From Methanomassiliicoccales archaeon PtaU1.Bin030 (GTDB lineage: Archaea > Thermoplasmatota > Thermoplasmata > Methanomassiliicoccales > Methanomassiliicoccaceae): a stretch of 12,109 nucleotides of DNA. The notes beneath the pieces were generated by a model. The model was given only the letters and a program-made list of their open reading frames with translations, ran no database searches and was not told the DNA's origin. Of this stretch, positions 1 through 7,268 are shown in pieces. The position numbers and the translations under genes were made by a program. Numbering within the stretch: position 1 is the stretch's first letter; every line of letters begins with the position of its first letter. The stretch spans positions 1 through 12,109 of the forward strand of contig MVRB01000099.1 in assembly GCA_002067635.1 (NCBI GenBank). Direction: 5' to 3'.

Positions 1-754
1 CGGTGAGACCATCGACATCCATGGTGGCGGGAACGACCTGATGTTCCCCCATCACGAGAACGAGATACTGCAGTCCGAGGCCGCTAACGGCAAGCCGCTG
101 GCGAAATACTGGGTGCACAATGGGATGCTCCAGGTCCAGGACGCCAAGATGTCCAAGTCCCTGAAGAACTTCTTCTCTGTAAGGGACGTGCTAGCCAAGC
201 ATTCCAAGGAGGAGCTGAGGTTCTACGTACTTTCGGCCCACTACCGCGGCCCCCAGGTGTACTCGGAGGCCGCCCTGGAGGAGGCGTCGGCAAGCCTGAA
301 GCGCCTGCATAACGCGTATCACGAGCTGCTGTCCGCTCAGAGGACGGCGCGCGGAAGCGATGATGCCAAGGAGCTGGTGGACGGCTTCCGGAGCAAGTTC
401 ATCGAGGCCATGGACCAGGACTTCAACACCCGCGCCGCCATCTCCGAGCTGTTCGAGGCCGTCCGGGAGATCAACAAGCTCCTGTCCGAGGGGAGGCTGA
501 GCGCTGAGGGAGCGCGTAACATTCTGGGCGTACTGAAGGAGATGGACTCGGTGTTCGCCATTCTCCCCGAGGGGCAGGTGTCGGCCGAGGACCGCTCCGG
601 CGATATGATCGACATCCTCATCGATGTACGCAACGAGCTCCGGAAGAGGAAGCAGTATGACCTCGCGGACAGGATCCGCGAACGTCTGAAGGAGAAGGGC
701 GTGGAGCTGCAGGACACCGCGGAGGGCGTGAAGTGGAAGAGGACCGGGAACTGA
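1..754 (+). CDS. cysS: Cysteinyl-tRNA synthetase, C-terminal part (5' end outside window)
   Basis: Class I aminoacyl-tRNA synthetase that charges tRNA-Cys with cysteine in the cytoplasm. The open frame runs in from the left edge (first full codon at base 2), so the N-terminal part with the HIGH motif is missing. The first visible residues read DIHGGGNDLMFPHHENE. This is the family's hallmark block, and its final His and Glu are two of the four ligands of the cysteine-sensing zinc. KMSKSLKNF follows about 30 residues later and is an intact KMSKS ATP-binding loop. The remainder is the helical DALR-type domain and the short C-terminal tRNA-binding tail ending VELQDTAEGVKWKR. The methionine at base 41 lies inside this conserved block, so it is internal and not the start. 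The stop (752-754) overlaps the next gene's likely start at 733, suggesting translational coupling. Identification is firm. Confidence 0.97.
   Translation, partial: GETIDIHGGGNDLMFPHHENEILQSEAANGKPLAKYWVHNGMLQVQDAKMSKSLKNFFSVRDVLAKHSKEELRFYVLSAHYRGPQVYSEAALEEASASLKRLHNAYHELLSAQRTARGSDDAKELVDGFRSKFIEAMDQDFNTRAAISELFEAVREINKLLSEGRLSAEGARNILGVLKEMDSVFAILPEGQVSAEDRSGDMIDILIDVRNELRKRKQYDLADRIRERLKEKGVELQDTAEGVKWKRTGN
721..735 (+). promoter_or_regulatory. Ribosome binding site and GTG start of the radical SAM gene
   Basis: GGAGGG at 721-726 lies six bases before the GTG at 733-735, inside the end of cysS. It is the strongest Shine-Dalgarno match I saw in the window. It favours the upstream start over in-frame GTG codons at 874 and 898. 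Confidence 0.6.
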
Positions 755-1770
755 TCGTTAGGAAGAAAGCGATACTCCTAACCTCAGGCCCCGTACAGGT
801 ACCGCCCCGGTTCCGCCCCCCCTTCCCACTTTCCTGCTCCACTGCTGGACCAGGTGCAGGTTCGACATCATTGGTGCTGTCCTTCGGCCGCTTCCGGGTG
901 AAGAAGGCCATCACCACCGATCCCAGCGAGTTCCGGTTGATCGGGGACGGACCCACTTATGTCCTGATGAGGGGCGAGGAGATGTTCCTCGAGAACGTGA
1001 GCATACAGCCGACAATAGCCCATGCACCGGAGCAGGCCTTCTTCAACCTCGATACACAGTGCATATATCATTGCCGCTTCTGCACCTCACCTGTCCTCGA
1101 GAAAAAGCTCACGAAGGGGCTGGACCCCGACAAGGTGGTGGCCATGGTTAGGGGGCTTTCACAGCGTGAGGACCTGAGGGCGGTGGCCTTCACGGCGGCC
1201 GTGGTCAAGGACCCGCAGAGCACCGTTGACAAGCTGGCCTATGTCATATCGAGGGTACGGAGGCTCCTGCCCGATATACCGATCGGCGTGGAACCTTACA
1301 TCGACACGTTGGAGCAGATCGACCAGCTCAAGCAGGCGGGGGCCGACGAGATAAAGCTGAACATCGAGACCTTCGACCGAGAGATATTCCAGAAGGTCTG
1401 CGGAGAGCTAGACCTGGACCACATCCTGGAGACCATTACATATGCCGTGGAGGTCTTCGGGCGAGGAAAGGTGGCCTCCAACATAATCGTGGGGATGGGG
1501 GAGACCGACGCCAACGTCCTCCAGGGCGTGGAGGAATTGGCCCGCCGGGGTTGCATAGCCACCCTCCGGCCTCTCCGTCTGAACGATCTCAACCGAGGGC
1601 CCATGACCGAGGCGCTGGGAACCCTGGAGGAACTGACACCGGAGCGGTTGCTCCGGCTGGGGCATGAGCACCGTAGGATCCTGGAGAGCTACGGCCTCAC
1701 CTCTCTGACCCTGCACACCATGTGCCATGAGTGCGGTTGCTGCGATATCGTACCCTTCCGTGATTTGTAA
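733..1770 (+). CDS. Radical SAM protein, biotin-synthase-like, function unknown
   Basis: Predicted radical SAM enzyme of 345 residues. The [4Fe-4S]/SAM motif is Cys110-x3-Cys114-x2-Cys117 within TQCIYHCRFCTSP. A TIM-barrel core follows, with the strands GVEPYID (185-191), GADEIKLNIET (203-213) and NIIVGMGET (250-258). These resemble biotin synthase and related SAM-radical enzymes. The last 15 residues hold a CxxCxCC cluster (Cys331, 334, 336, 337) that could bind a second metal centre. A GTG start at 733 is chosen because GGAGGG lies six bases before it. The N-terminal stretch (PPFPLS-STAGPGAGS, then FGRFRVK) also reads like real protein and precedes the next good start (GTG at 898). The start overlaps cysS by 22 bases. 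Substrate and pathway are not apparent; a cofactor or sulfur-insertion role would be a guess. Confident of the superfamily, not of function. Confidence 0.85.
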   Translation: MEEDRELIVRKKAILLTSGPVQVPPRFRPPFPLSCSTAGPGAGSTSLVLSFGRFRVKKAITTDPSEFRLIGDGPTYVLMRGEEMFLENVSIQPTIAHAPEQAFFNLDTQCIYHCRFCTSPVLEKKLTKGLDPDKVVAMVRGLSQREDLRAVAFTAAVVKDPQSTVDKLAYVISRVRRLLPDIPIGVEPYIDTLEQIDQLKQAGADEIKLNIETFDREIFQKVCGELDLDHILETITYAVEVFGRGKVASNIIVGMGETDANVLQGVEELARRGCIATLRPLRLNDLNRGPMTEALGTLEELTPERLLRLGHEHRRILESYGLTSLTLHTMCHECGCCDIVPFRDL

Positions 1771-1796
1771 TCTCAGACGATACTGTTTAGGTTTGC

Positions 1797-1814
1797 CGAA
1801 ATATTTTAATATTC
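1797..1814 (+). promoter_or_regulatory. TATA-like promoter of the dtxR-feoB operon with overlapping symmetric repeat
   Basis: The 65-base gap between the radical SAM gene and dtxR holds CGAAATATTTTAATATT. This is an A/T block preceded by purine-rich GAAA, as expected of an archaeal BRE/TATA element. Its centre is about 29 bases before the ATG at 1836, so transcription would start close to the start codon. No Shine-Dalgarno sequence is visible before that ATG, which fits a leaderless or short-leader mRNA. Bases 1800-1813 form AATATT-tt-AATATT, a two-armed symmetric element that could be the regulator's own operator. Confidence 0.55.
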
Positions 1815-1835
1815 AGCCACATTGGGATTACACAG

Positions 1836-2501
1836 ATGCTAAGCGAGAACGCCGAGGACTACCTAGCCTGCATATGGGACCTTGGTCAGAGGACCGGCTC
1901 CGAAATAATCAAGACCACCGCCATAGCTGCCAAGCTAAAGCTGTCCCCTGCGAGCGTAACGGAGATGACCCAGAAGCTGGCCGCCGATGGTTATCTCAAC
2001 TATGAGCGGTACAAAGGTGTGACCCTTACACATAAGGGTAAGAAGGTCGCTGAGAGGATCAAGAGGAAGCACCGCCTGCTGGAACGGTTCTTCTGCGACG
2101 TAATAGGCCTCAGGCGGGAACAGAGCCATGACGAGGCTATGAAGTTGGAGCACACCGTGTCCGACGAGTCAGTGGAGAAGCTCAACCAGATCATGAACTA
2201 TCCCAAGGTCTGCCCCGATGGCGACCCCATACCTCCCGGGGATGGTCCGTTGGACCCCGATCCCGATCTATCGATCCATCTTACGGACCTCGACGAGGGG
2301 GAGAAGGGTATAATAACCCACCTGACCTGCGATGAGACCACGAAGATAAAGAGGTTGATCTCCATGGGGTTCGTTCCCGGCCGCTCCGTGGCCCTCGAGG
2401 AAAGGGTGCCCATGGGAGGCCCCCTGCTGGTACAGCTCGATGAGCTGAAGGTGGCCCTGGCACGCGACTGTGCCTCCCTGGTCATGGTCCGGAAGTGCTA
2501 A
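1836..2501 (+). CDS. DtxR/MntR-family metal-dependent regulator with C-terminal FeoA-like domain
   Basis: Metal-sensing transcriptional repressor of 221 residues, expected to control iron (or manganese) uptake. Residues 1-75 are the winged helix (recognition region LSPASVTEMTQKLAADGYL, wing ERYKGVTLTHKGKK). Residues 76-125 are the dimerisation and metal domain, with His79, Glu83, His98, Glu105 and His106 all present. The family motif usually written CPHGxPIP appears here as CPDGDPIP (126-133). Residues 148-221 form an SH3-like FeoA domain (GEKGIITHL, IKRLISMGFVPGRSV). Two primary-site positions differ from DtxR: Asp8 replaces the usual Met10, as in MntR, and Met102 replaces Cys102. The gene lies one base ahead of feoB, so ferrous iron transport is the likely target. 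Archaeal relatives exist as both iron and manganese sensors, so the metal is not settled. Confidence 0.92.
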   Translation: MLSENAEDYLACIWDLGQRTGSEIIKTTAIAAKLKLSPASVTEMTQKLAADGYLNYERYKGVTLTHKGKKVAERIKRKHRLLERFFCDVIGLRREQSHDEAMKLEHTVSDESVEKLNQIMNYPKVCPDGDPIPPGDGPLDPDPDLSIHLTDLDEGEKGIITHLTCDETTKIKRLISMGFVPGRSVALEERVPMGGPLLVQLDELKVALARDCASLVMVRKC

Positions 2502-2502
2502 G

Positions 2503-4422
2503 TTGAAGATCCTATTGGCTGGCAACCTCAACGTCGGTAAGTCCCAGCTCTTCAGCCGCATCACGGGTATTGGTGTGATATCCGCGAACTACCCCGGCAC
2601 CACTGTCACCTTCGAGGAGGCCTCGGTGACCTTCCACGGAGAGAGGATCTCTGTCTACGACCTTCCTGGCATCTACTCCCTGGCGGGGGAGACCGAGGAC
2701 GAGCTGGTGACCACCAAGCTCCTGGCGGAAAAGGGCCCTGACTACGTCATCGCCGTTCTGGACGCCACCCGGCTGGAGCAGGGCTTGGTGCTGCTTCTAC
2801 AGCTGATCGAGCTGGGCTACCGGGTGATCGTGGCCCTCAACTTCATGGACCAGGCGAGGAAGCGGTACAACATAGACATCGATCGCCTGGAGAAGACCCT
2901 CATGGTACCGGTGGTGCCCACGGTGGCGACAACCGGGGAGGGCGTGGACCGGTTGATGGAGCTCGTTATCTCCAACACCGTCCGCAGGTCGCCGTACGTC
3001 ACCCGCTACGACAGCCACATAGAGGCCTTCCTCGAGGACATAGCTGAAGGCTCGGTAAGCACCGGTTCCGGATACCCCATCAGGGGCGCCTCCATCAAGC
3101 TGCTCGAGGGGAACCACTTCTTCACTGGCCAGTTCAGCCCTAGCGTGCTGGAGTTCGCCGAACAGTATCGGAAGGAGTTCCGGGAGCAGCACTTCGAGGA
3201 TGTGGAGGTACACATCGCCCGTGACCGCTACGGCGAGGCGGGAAAGATCGCCAGCGAGGTCATCACCTGGCTGCCGAAGAGGGAACTGACGCTGAAGGAC
3301 CGCATCTCCGAGGTGACCCTCAGGCCCAGGACCGGCATCCCTATCTTGCTGGCCGTGCTGGTGGGCATCTTCCTGTGCGTGGTGGTGGTCGGCGGCCTTT
3401 TGGAGACCCTGATGGCCGACGTCTACGCCGCTGTCGTAGGCGACTTCTTCAGCCAGCTGGCGTCGTGGATCGGAGGGACACCGGGACAGGCCATCGCCCA
3501 GGGCATAGACCTCTCCATCCAAGCGATCATCGCCATCGTCATCCCGTATATCTTGGTGTTCTACCTCATCCTGGGCCTCCTGGAGGACTCAGGGTACCTG
3601 CCGCGTGTGGTCATGCTCCTGGACGGCCTGATGCTGAGGCTCGGCCTGCACGGAAGGGCCATCATTCCCATGGTGGTGGGCACGGGCTGCAACGTGCCGG
3701 CGATCCTGGCCACGCGCACGTTGGAGTCCAAGAGGGAGAGGCTCATCCTGGCGACGATTGTCGTCATGGCGGTGCCTTGCTCAGCTCAGACGGTGATCAT
3801 CATCGGCACGGTGGGCCAGCATGCGGGCATCCTGTACGCCGCGGCCATCTACCTCATCCTGCTGGGACTGATACTCCTTCTGGGCCGGATCCTCCACCTC
3901 GTGCTCAGGCAGGAGCCGCCCAGCCTTGTCATCGAGATCCCTGACCTGTCGATGCCCTCGCCTCGAAACATCCTGTCGAAGACCTGGCTTCGCATCAAGG
4001 ATTTCTTTGTGATCGCGTTCCCCCTCCTGCTGATAGGCAGCCTCATCCTGGAGTTCCTGATGCTGTACAACATACTGAACTCCCTGGTTGAGCCGCTGGC
4101 CCCGCTGACCGTAGGCCTCCTGGGCCTTCCTTCGGTCATAATCGTGGCCCTCATCTTCGGGGTGCTTCGCAAGGAGATGGCCCTGCAGATACTGTTCGTC
4201 ATATTCTCCCTGAGCGTGGGGGCGGACCTGGGCATGGTCCTCACAGACCAGCAGCTCTTCGTGTTCGCTCTGGTCATGGCCACGTACATGCCGTGCATAG
4301 GCGTCCTTGCGGCACTCGTTAAGGAGTTCGGGATCAAGGACGCAGCGCTGGTCTCAGTGACCTCCATTATACTGGCCTTCCTGCTCGGAGGCCTCGCCAA
4401 CCTGGTGTTCATCCTTACTTAA
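2503..4422 (+). CDS. feoB: Ferrous iron transport protein B
   Basis: GTP-dependent Fe(II) uptake transporter in the cytoplasmic membrane, 639 residues from a TTG start. The N-terminal G domain shows G1 GNLNVGKS (7-14), G2 NYPGTT (29-34), G3 DLPG (53-56), G4 NFMD (113-116) and a G5 region around TVATTGEG (140-147). A cytosolic helical linker follows, then the membrane domain from about residue 278. That domain carries the two Gate regions, with Cys396 in GTGCNVPAILATRT, Cys426 in VPCSAQT and Cys598 in YMPCIG. FGVLRKEMA (553-560) is also typical. TTG at 2503, one base after the dtxR stop, places the P-loop where FeoB proteins normally have it. A GTG at 2470 would add 11 residues overlapping dtxR and is less likely. 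No separate feoA or feoC is adjacent; the only FeoA-like domain is on the upstream regulator. Confidence 0.96.
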   Translation: MKILLAGNLNVGKSQLFSRITGIGVISANYPGTTVTFEEASVTFHGERISVYDLPGIYSLAGETEDELVTTKLLAEKGPDYVIAVLDATRLEQGLVLLLQLIELGYRVIVALNFMDQARKRYNIDIDRLEKTLMVPVVPTVATTGEGVDRLMELVISNTVRRSPYVTRYDSHIEAFLEDIAEGSVSTGSGYPIRGASIKLLEGNHFFTGQFSPSVLEFAEQYRKEFREQHFEDVEVHIARDRYGEAGKIASEVITWLPKRELTLKDRISEVTLRPRTGIPILLAVLVGIFLCVVVVGGLLETLMADVYAAVVGDFFSQLASWIGGTPGQAIAQGIDLSIQAIIAIVIPYILVFYLILGLLEDSGYLPRVVMLLDGLMLRLGLHGRAIIPMVVGTGCNVPAILATRTLESKRERLILATIVVMAVPCSAQTVIIIGTVGQHAGILYAAAIYLILLGLILLLGRILHLVLRQEPPSLVIEIPDLSMPSPRNILSKTWLRIKDFFVIAFPLLLIGSLILEFLMLYNILNSLVEPLAPLTVGLLGLPSVIIVALIFGVLRKEMALQILFVIFSLSVGADLGMVLTDQQLFVFALVMATYMPCIGVLAALVKEFGIKDAALVSVTSIILAFLLGGLANLVFILT

Positions 4423-4423
4423 T

Positions 4424-4431
4424 CATTATAT
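4424..4431 (+). promoter_or_regulatory. TATA-like box of the LysE-type exporter gene
   Basis: CATTATAT sits just after the feoB stop and is centred about 29 bases before the ATG at 4457. The intervening bases are C-rich with no Shine-Dalgarno sequence. This fits an independent promoter giving a leaderless or very short-leader transcript. Confidence 0.5.
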
Positions 4432-4456
4432 CGACCCCCATCCCTCTCGCCCCACC

Positions 4457-5092
4457 ATGGAGATGGAGCTGATCTTCCTCACCGCGTTCATAATGGAGAT
4501 CATCTTCTGCGCCATTCCCGGGGCATTGACGGCCGAGGCCCTTAGGAGAGGTGTGCAGGGAGGTTTCCGTCCCGCCCTGATGGTCCAGATCGGCGCCATC
4601 ATAGGCGATACGCTGTGGGTGTTCATCGCGCTGTTCGGCCTGGCCTTCCTATTCGAGGGGGCGCTCATGCAGCTGGGGCTAGGGATCCTGGGAGGCAGCT
4701 TCATGCTCTACCTGGCGTGGTCCGCCTTCAAGGAGGCTAGCAAGGGCGGTTTGCCCGAGGAGAGAGGAGGCGAGACCAGGGGGGATTTCCTGACCGGCGC
4801 CATAATCTCTATAGGTAACCCTTTCCAGGCCGCCTTCTGGTTTGGAATAGGTGCAACCACCATATCCCTGATGGCAGCTGAGCCTGAGCTGATGCACTAC
4901 GCGGTCTTCATGCTGGGTTTCGAGGCTGCTGCGGTGGCATGGTGCTTCCTCTTCGCCTATGTGGTCAGCGTAGGCCGCCGGTTCGTAACTCCAAGGGCCT
5001 TCCAGCTGATCGAGGTGGTGTGCGGCATCTTCCTGGTCTACCTCAGCGTGAGCCTGATGTGGTCCACATTGCAGTCCACGGGCCTCATATGA
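4457..5092 (+). CDS. LysE/RhtB-family membrane exporter
   Basis: Small integral membrane protein (211 residues) of the LysE/RhtB translocator superfamily, which usually exports amino acids or related small molecules. It has about six hydrophobic segments, roughly 3-25, 40-65, 70-92, 112-138, 147-171 and 183-203. Family signatures are the PG turn after the first helix (AIPGALTAEALRRG, 19-32), the GAIIGD-W stretch (47-54), GSFMLYLAW (80-88) and the GNP motif opening the fourth segment (ISIGNPFQAAFW). A hydrophilic loop rich in Glu, Arg and Gly separates segments three and four. ATG at 4457 is chosen because it fits the TATA-like box spacing; ATG at 4463 would differ by two residues. It follows feoB by 34 bases but seems to have its own promoter, so a role in iron handling is not implied. 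The substrate cannot be told from sequence. Confidence 0.85.
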   Translation: MEMELIFLTAFIMEIIFCAIPGALTAEALRRGVQGGFRPALMVQIGAIIGDTLWVFIALFGLAFLFEGALMQLGLGILGGSFMLYLAWSAFKEASKGGLPEERGGETRGDFLTGAIISIGNPFQAAFWFGIGATTISLMAAEPELMHYAVFMLGFEAAAVAWCFLFAYVVSVGRRFVTPRAFQLIEVVCGIFLVYLSVSLMWSTLQSTGLI

Positions 5093-5104
5093 GAAAGTGG
5101 CCCA

Positions 5105-6787
5105 TCACTGGGTGAAGTAGGCGACCACCTTGGGGGAGATGGACTCTATGCGAGAGAACCCGAACCTCTCGAACTGCACCACCTTGTCCTCCTCCTCGCA
5201 CGGTATCCTCTCCATGATGCCCGATCTCACCGTGCCGTCCGGCATATGGACCTCCCCTCTCATCCCGTCGTAGGGCGCCCAGTGGGCTATCTTCACCCCT
5301 TCCCGTAGCACGTTGTGGTCGTTGCCCGTGTACACCCCTCGACCGTCCTCCCACCGGAGGTTGCACAGGTCCTTGAGGCGGACGGTGCCTCTCTCCTTGA
5401 ACCCTGCCAGGTCCTCTGCGGTGAGGTAGACCTTTATGGGGGGTAGAAGGACATGGTCCCTGGTTCCCCGCTCGGGATGGTCGGGGTGAACAGGCGAGCG
5501 GGCCTCAATGCGGTCCGTTCCTGTGATCTCCAGCACCTGGGGGTCCCACACGAAGAAGTACCTGGAGGCCACCGGGTCGATTATCTGCTTGTTGAAGGCG
5601 AAGAGGTTGTCCCAGGCGAACTCGATGTCCACCTCCTTCATGCCCACATCGATCCAGTATCGGCGGATGGCCTCGGCCTTTATGCCCCTCTTGGCCATCG
5701 CCCGGACCGTTCCCAAGCGCACGTCGTCCCAGCCGGTGTACTCCCCCCTCAGTATTCCCTGGCGTACGGTGGAGGTCTTCAGGATGGCGTCTGGTATCTG
5801 CACCAGACCGTAGTGGTGGTACCATGGCTTCTTCCACCCGAAGTAATCGAAGATGTACTCCTGGCGCAGGGTGTTGTTAAGGTGGTCCTTTCCCCGGATG
5901 ACGTGGGTAAGCCCTAGGAAGTGATCGTCCACCGCCACTGAGAAGTTCATCATGGGGTATACTGTGTAACGGTCCCCGGTGCGGGGGTGGAGGACGGAGT
6001 CCACGATGCGGAGGCCGATGAAGTCCCTGATGGCAGGATTGGGGTGCGCGAGATCGGTCTTCACCACCAGCACCGCCTCCTCCTCCCCGAAGGAGTGCGA
6101 CAGCATCCTGTCCAGGAGCTCGTGCCCTTCCTCGGGGCTCTGGTCGCGATGAGGGCATGCTTGCCCCTTCTCCTTCATATCCCTCCAAGCCTCGGCCTCG
6201 CAGGTGCAGATGTACGCCTTACCCATGTCGATCAGCTGGCGGGCAACGGAATAGTACAGCTCGAAGCGCTCCGACTGGACCACCGTCTCGTGGACCTCCA
6301 CGCCCAGCCACTTCAGGTCCTCGGGTATCATCTTGTAGGCATCGGGATCGATCTTGTCAGGGTTGGTGTCCTCGATCCTGTCAATGTACTTGCCCTTGTA
6401 CCTCTTAACATACTCGTCATTTAGTATGGAGACCCGGGTGTGGCCAAGATGGAGCGGCCCCGATGGTCCCGGTGCCACGCGCATGACCACCTTGCCTTCG
6501 ACCGCTCCCGGCAGCTCCGGAAGCTCGTGCTTCCTCTCCGTCTTGGTCTTCTTGAACAGGTCGGGGTCCGAAGCTTCAGCGAGGCTTCGCACCTCATCGA
6601 CAGACAGGCCCGCTATCTCCCGGCACACCTCGTCCGCCGTCGCCGCGACCTCCTTCGCCCGGGACCGCAGCGCAGGCTGCTCCGCCAGCACCTTCCCCAT
6701 GACGGCCTTGGGATTGGCCTTGCCCCCATATAGAGCGGCGTTCTGGAGCGCATACTTCCTGATGACCTCTCGGAGATCGGCGGACAT
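5105..6787 (-). CDS. gltX: Glutamyl-tRNA synthetase, archaeal type
   Basis: Class I synthetase that charges tRNA-Glu. In archaea it also misacylates tRNA-Gln for later amidation by Gat enzymes. The protein has 560 residues from ATG 6787. After an N-terminal helical extension, the catalytic domain opens with APGPSGPLHLGH (105-116, the HIGH motif). A zinc-type CxC-x14-CxH pattern follows (Cys194, Cys196, Cys211, His213). NFSVAVDDHFLGLTHVIRGKDH (281-302) and GWDDVRLGT (352-360) are typical of the family. The C-terminal half is the beta-barrel anticodon-binding domain shared with GlnRS. The KMSKS-equivalent loop reads ILKTSTVRQG, whereas relatives usually have LSTSK, so the second lysine is a threonine. 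ATG 6787 is preferred over an in-frame TTG at 6805 because an AT-rich box lies about 27 bases upstream of it. The gene converges on the LysE-type gene with a 12-base gap. Confidence 0.96.
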   Translation of the reverse strand: MSADLREVIRKYALQNAALYGGKANPKAVMGKVLAEQPALRSRAKEVAATADEVCREIAGLSVDEVRSLAEASDPDLFKKTKTERKHELPELPGAVEGKVVMRVAPGPSGPLHLGHTRVSILNDEYVKRYKGKYIDRIEDTNPDKIDPDAYKMIPEDLKWLGVEVHETVVQSERFELYYSVARQLIDMGKAYICTCEAEAWRDMKEKGQACPHRDQSPEEGHELLDRMLSHSFGEEEAVLVVKTDLAHPNPAIRDFIGLRIVDSVLHPRTGDRYTVYPMMNFSVAVDDHFLGLTHVIRGKDHLNNTLRQEYIFDYFGWKKPWYHHYGLVQIPDAILKTSTVRQGILRGEYTGWDDVRLGTVRAMAKRGIKAEAIRRYWIDVGMKEVDIEFAWDNLFAFNKQIIDPVASRYFFVWDPQVLEITGTDRIEARSPVHPDHPERGTRDHVLLPPIKVYLTAEDLAGFKERGTVRLKDLCNLRWEDGRGVYTGNDHNVLREGVKIAHWAPYDGMRGEVHMPDGTVRSGIMERIPCEEEDKVVQFERFGFSRIESISPKVVAYFTQ

Positions 6788-6808
6788 TGCTCGGCCATCG
6801 GACAACCC

Positions 6809-6826
6809 GTTATTCTACCTTTCGCA
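6809..6826 (-). promoter_or_regulatory. Weak TATA-like promoter of gltX
   Basis: Read on the minus strand, this stretch is TGCGAAAGGTAGAATAAC: a BRE-like GCGAAAG followed by TAGAATAA. Its centre lies about 27 bases before ATG 6787 and no Shine-Dalgarno sequence follows, again suggesting a short leader. The rest of the 106-base gap to the cupin gene holds only a short GGACC/GGTCC hairpin near 6860-6880, with no T-run. I assign it no function. Confidence 0.35.
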
Positions 6827-6893
6827 CCTAGGATTGGTCCAGAGAGCATGCTTCTCAGGAGGACCCCCTACTGGTCCGCTCATGCGGCGCGGA

Positions 6894-7226
6894 TCACGGG
6901 ACAAGGTCCCGGTAGTCGTCACGGGGCGGGGAGAACACGTCAAGGGCGACGGAGTCCTCGAGCACCTCGACGGTATGCTTCACGCCTGATGGTATCACGT
7001 AGCCGTCGCCTGGGCCGAGGGTCATGGCATCCTTGCCGATCGTCAGGACGAGGCTTCCGCTGACCACCATGCCTGCCTGCTCGTTGACATGGTCATGCCA
7101 GGGGATGACCGCTCCCCTGCTCATTCTGAACTCGATCAGCTGGACGCCCTCGGCCACGGCCACCTGACGCCTCAACACGCCGGGCAACGCCTCGTGGGTC
7201 TTGGTCCCGCTACAGGGTATGAACAT
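6894..7226 (-). CDS. Small single-domain cupin protein
   Basis: A 110-residue cupin with one conserved beta-barrel. Motif 1 is GAVIPWHDHVNEQAGMVVSG (38-57), giving metal-ligand candidates His44, His46 and Glu49 or Gln50. Motif 2 is GDGYVIPSGVKHTVEV (73-88), giving His84. This is the usual metal-binding arrangement, but such small cupins have many roles (isomerases, dioxygenases, sensors or sugar-binding proteins) and nothing here picks one. The ATG at 7226 starts 42 bases after the stop of the alpha/beta hydrolase on the same strand. No clear TATA box lies between them, so the two are probably co-transcribed, with the hydrolase first. No signal peptide is seen; the protein should be cytoplasmic. 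The family assignment is good and the function unknown. Confidence 0.85.
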   Translation of the reverse strand: MFIPCSGTKTHEALPGVLRRQVAVAEGVQLIEFRMSRGAVIPWHDHVNEQAGMVVSGSLVLTIGKDAMTLGPGDGYVIPSGVKHTVEVLEDSVALDVFSPPRDDYRDLVP

Positions 7227-7268
7227 GCGCGGCCTATCGCCACCGCCCGTTATGAGCGTTCTCTCGAA

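Noticed and set aside
2470..2502. Upstream GTG start for feoB
   Set aside because: It would overlap dtxR by 32 bases and add an unconserved PPWSWSGSA extension; TTG at 2503 puts the P-loop at the usual distance from the N-terminus.
2797..3522. Long minus-strand open frame opposite feoB
   Set aside because: It is fully antisense to a well-conserved feoB, has low-complexity His/Asp/Gly-rich composition and matches no family; a GC-rich shadow.
3375..3944. Plus-strand 189-residue open frame inside feoB
   Set aside because: It is an alternative frame of feoB, very rich in Gly, His, Pro and Arg, with no domain.
4423..5092. LysE-type gene as part of an iron operon with feoB
   Set aside because: It follows feoB closely but has its own TATA-like box, and the family exports amino acids or similar molecules, so adjacency alone is weak evidence.
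6860..6880. GGACC/GGTCC hairpin after the cupin gene as a terminator
   Set aside because: The stem is only five base pairs and no T-run follows on the minus strand.
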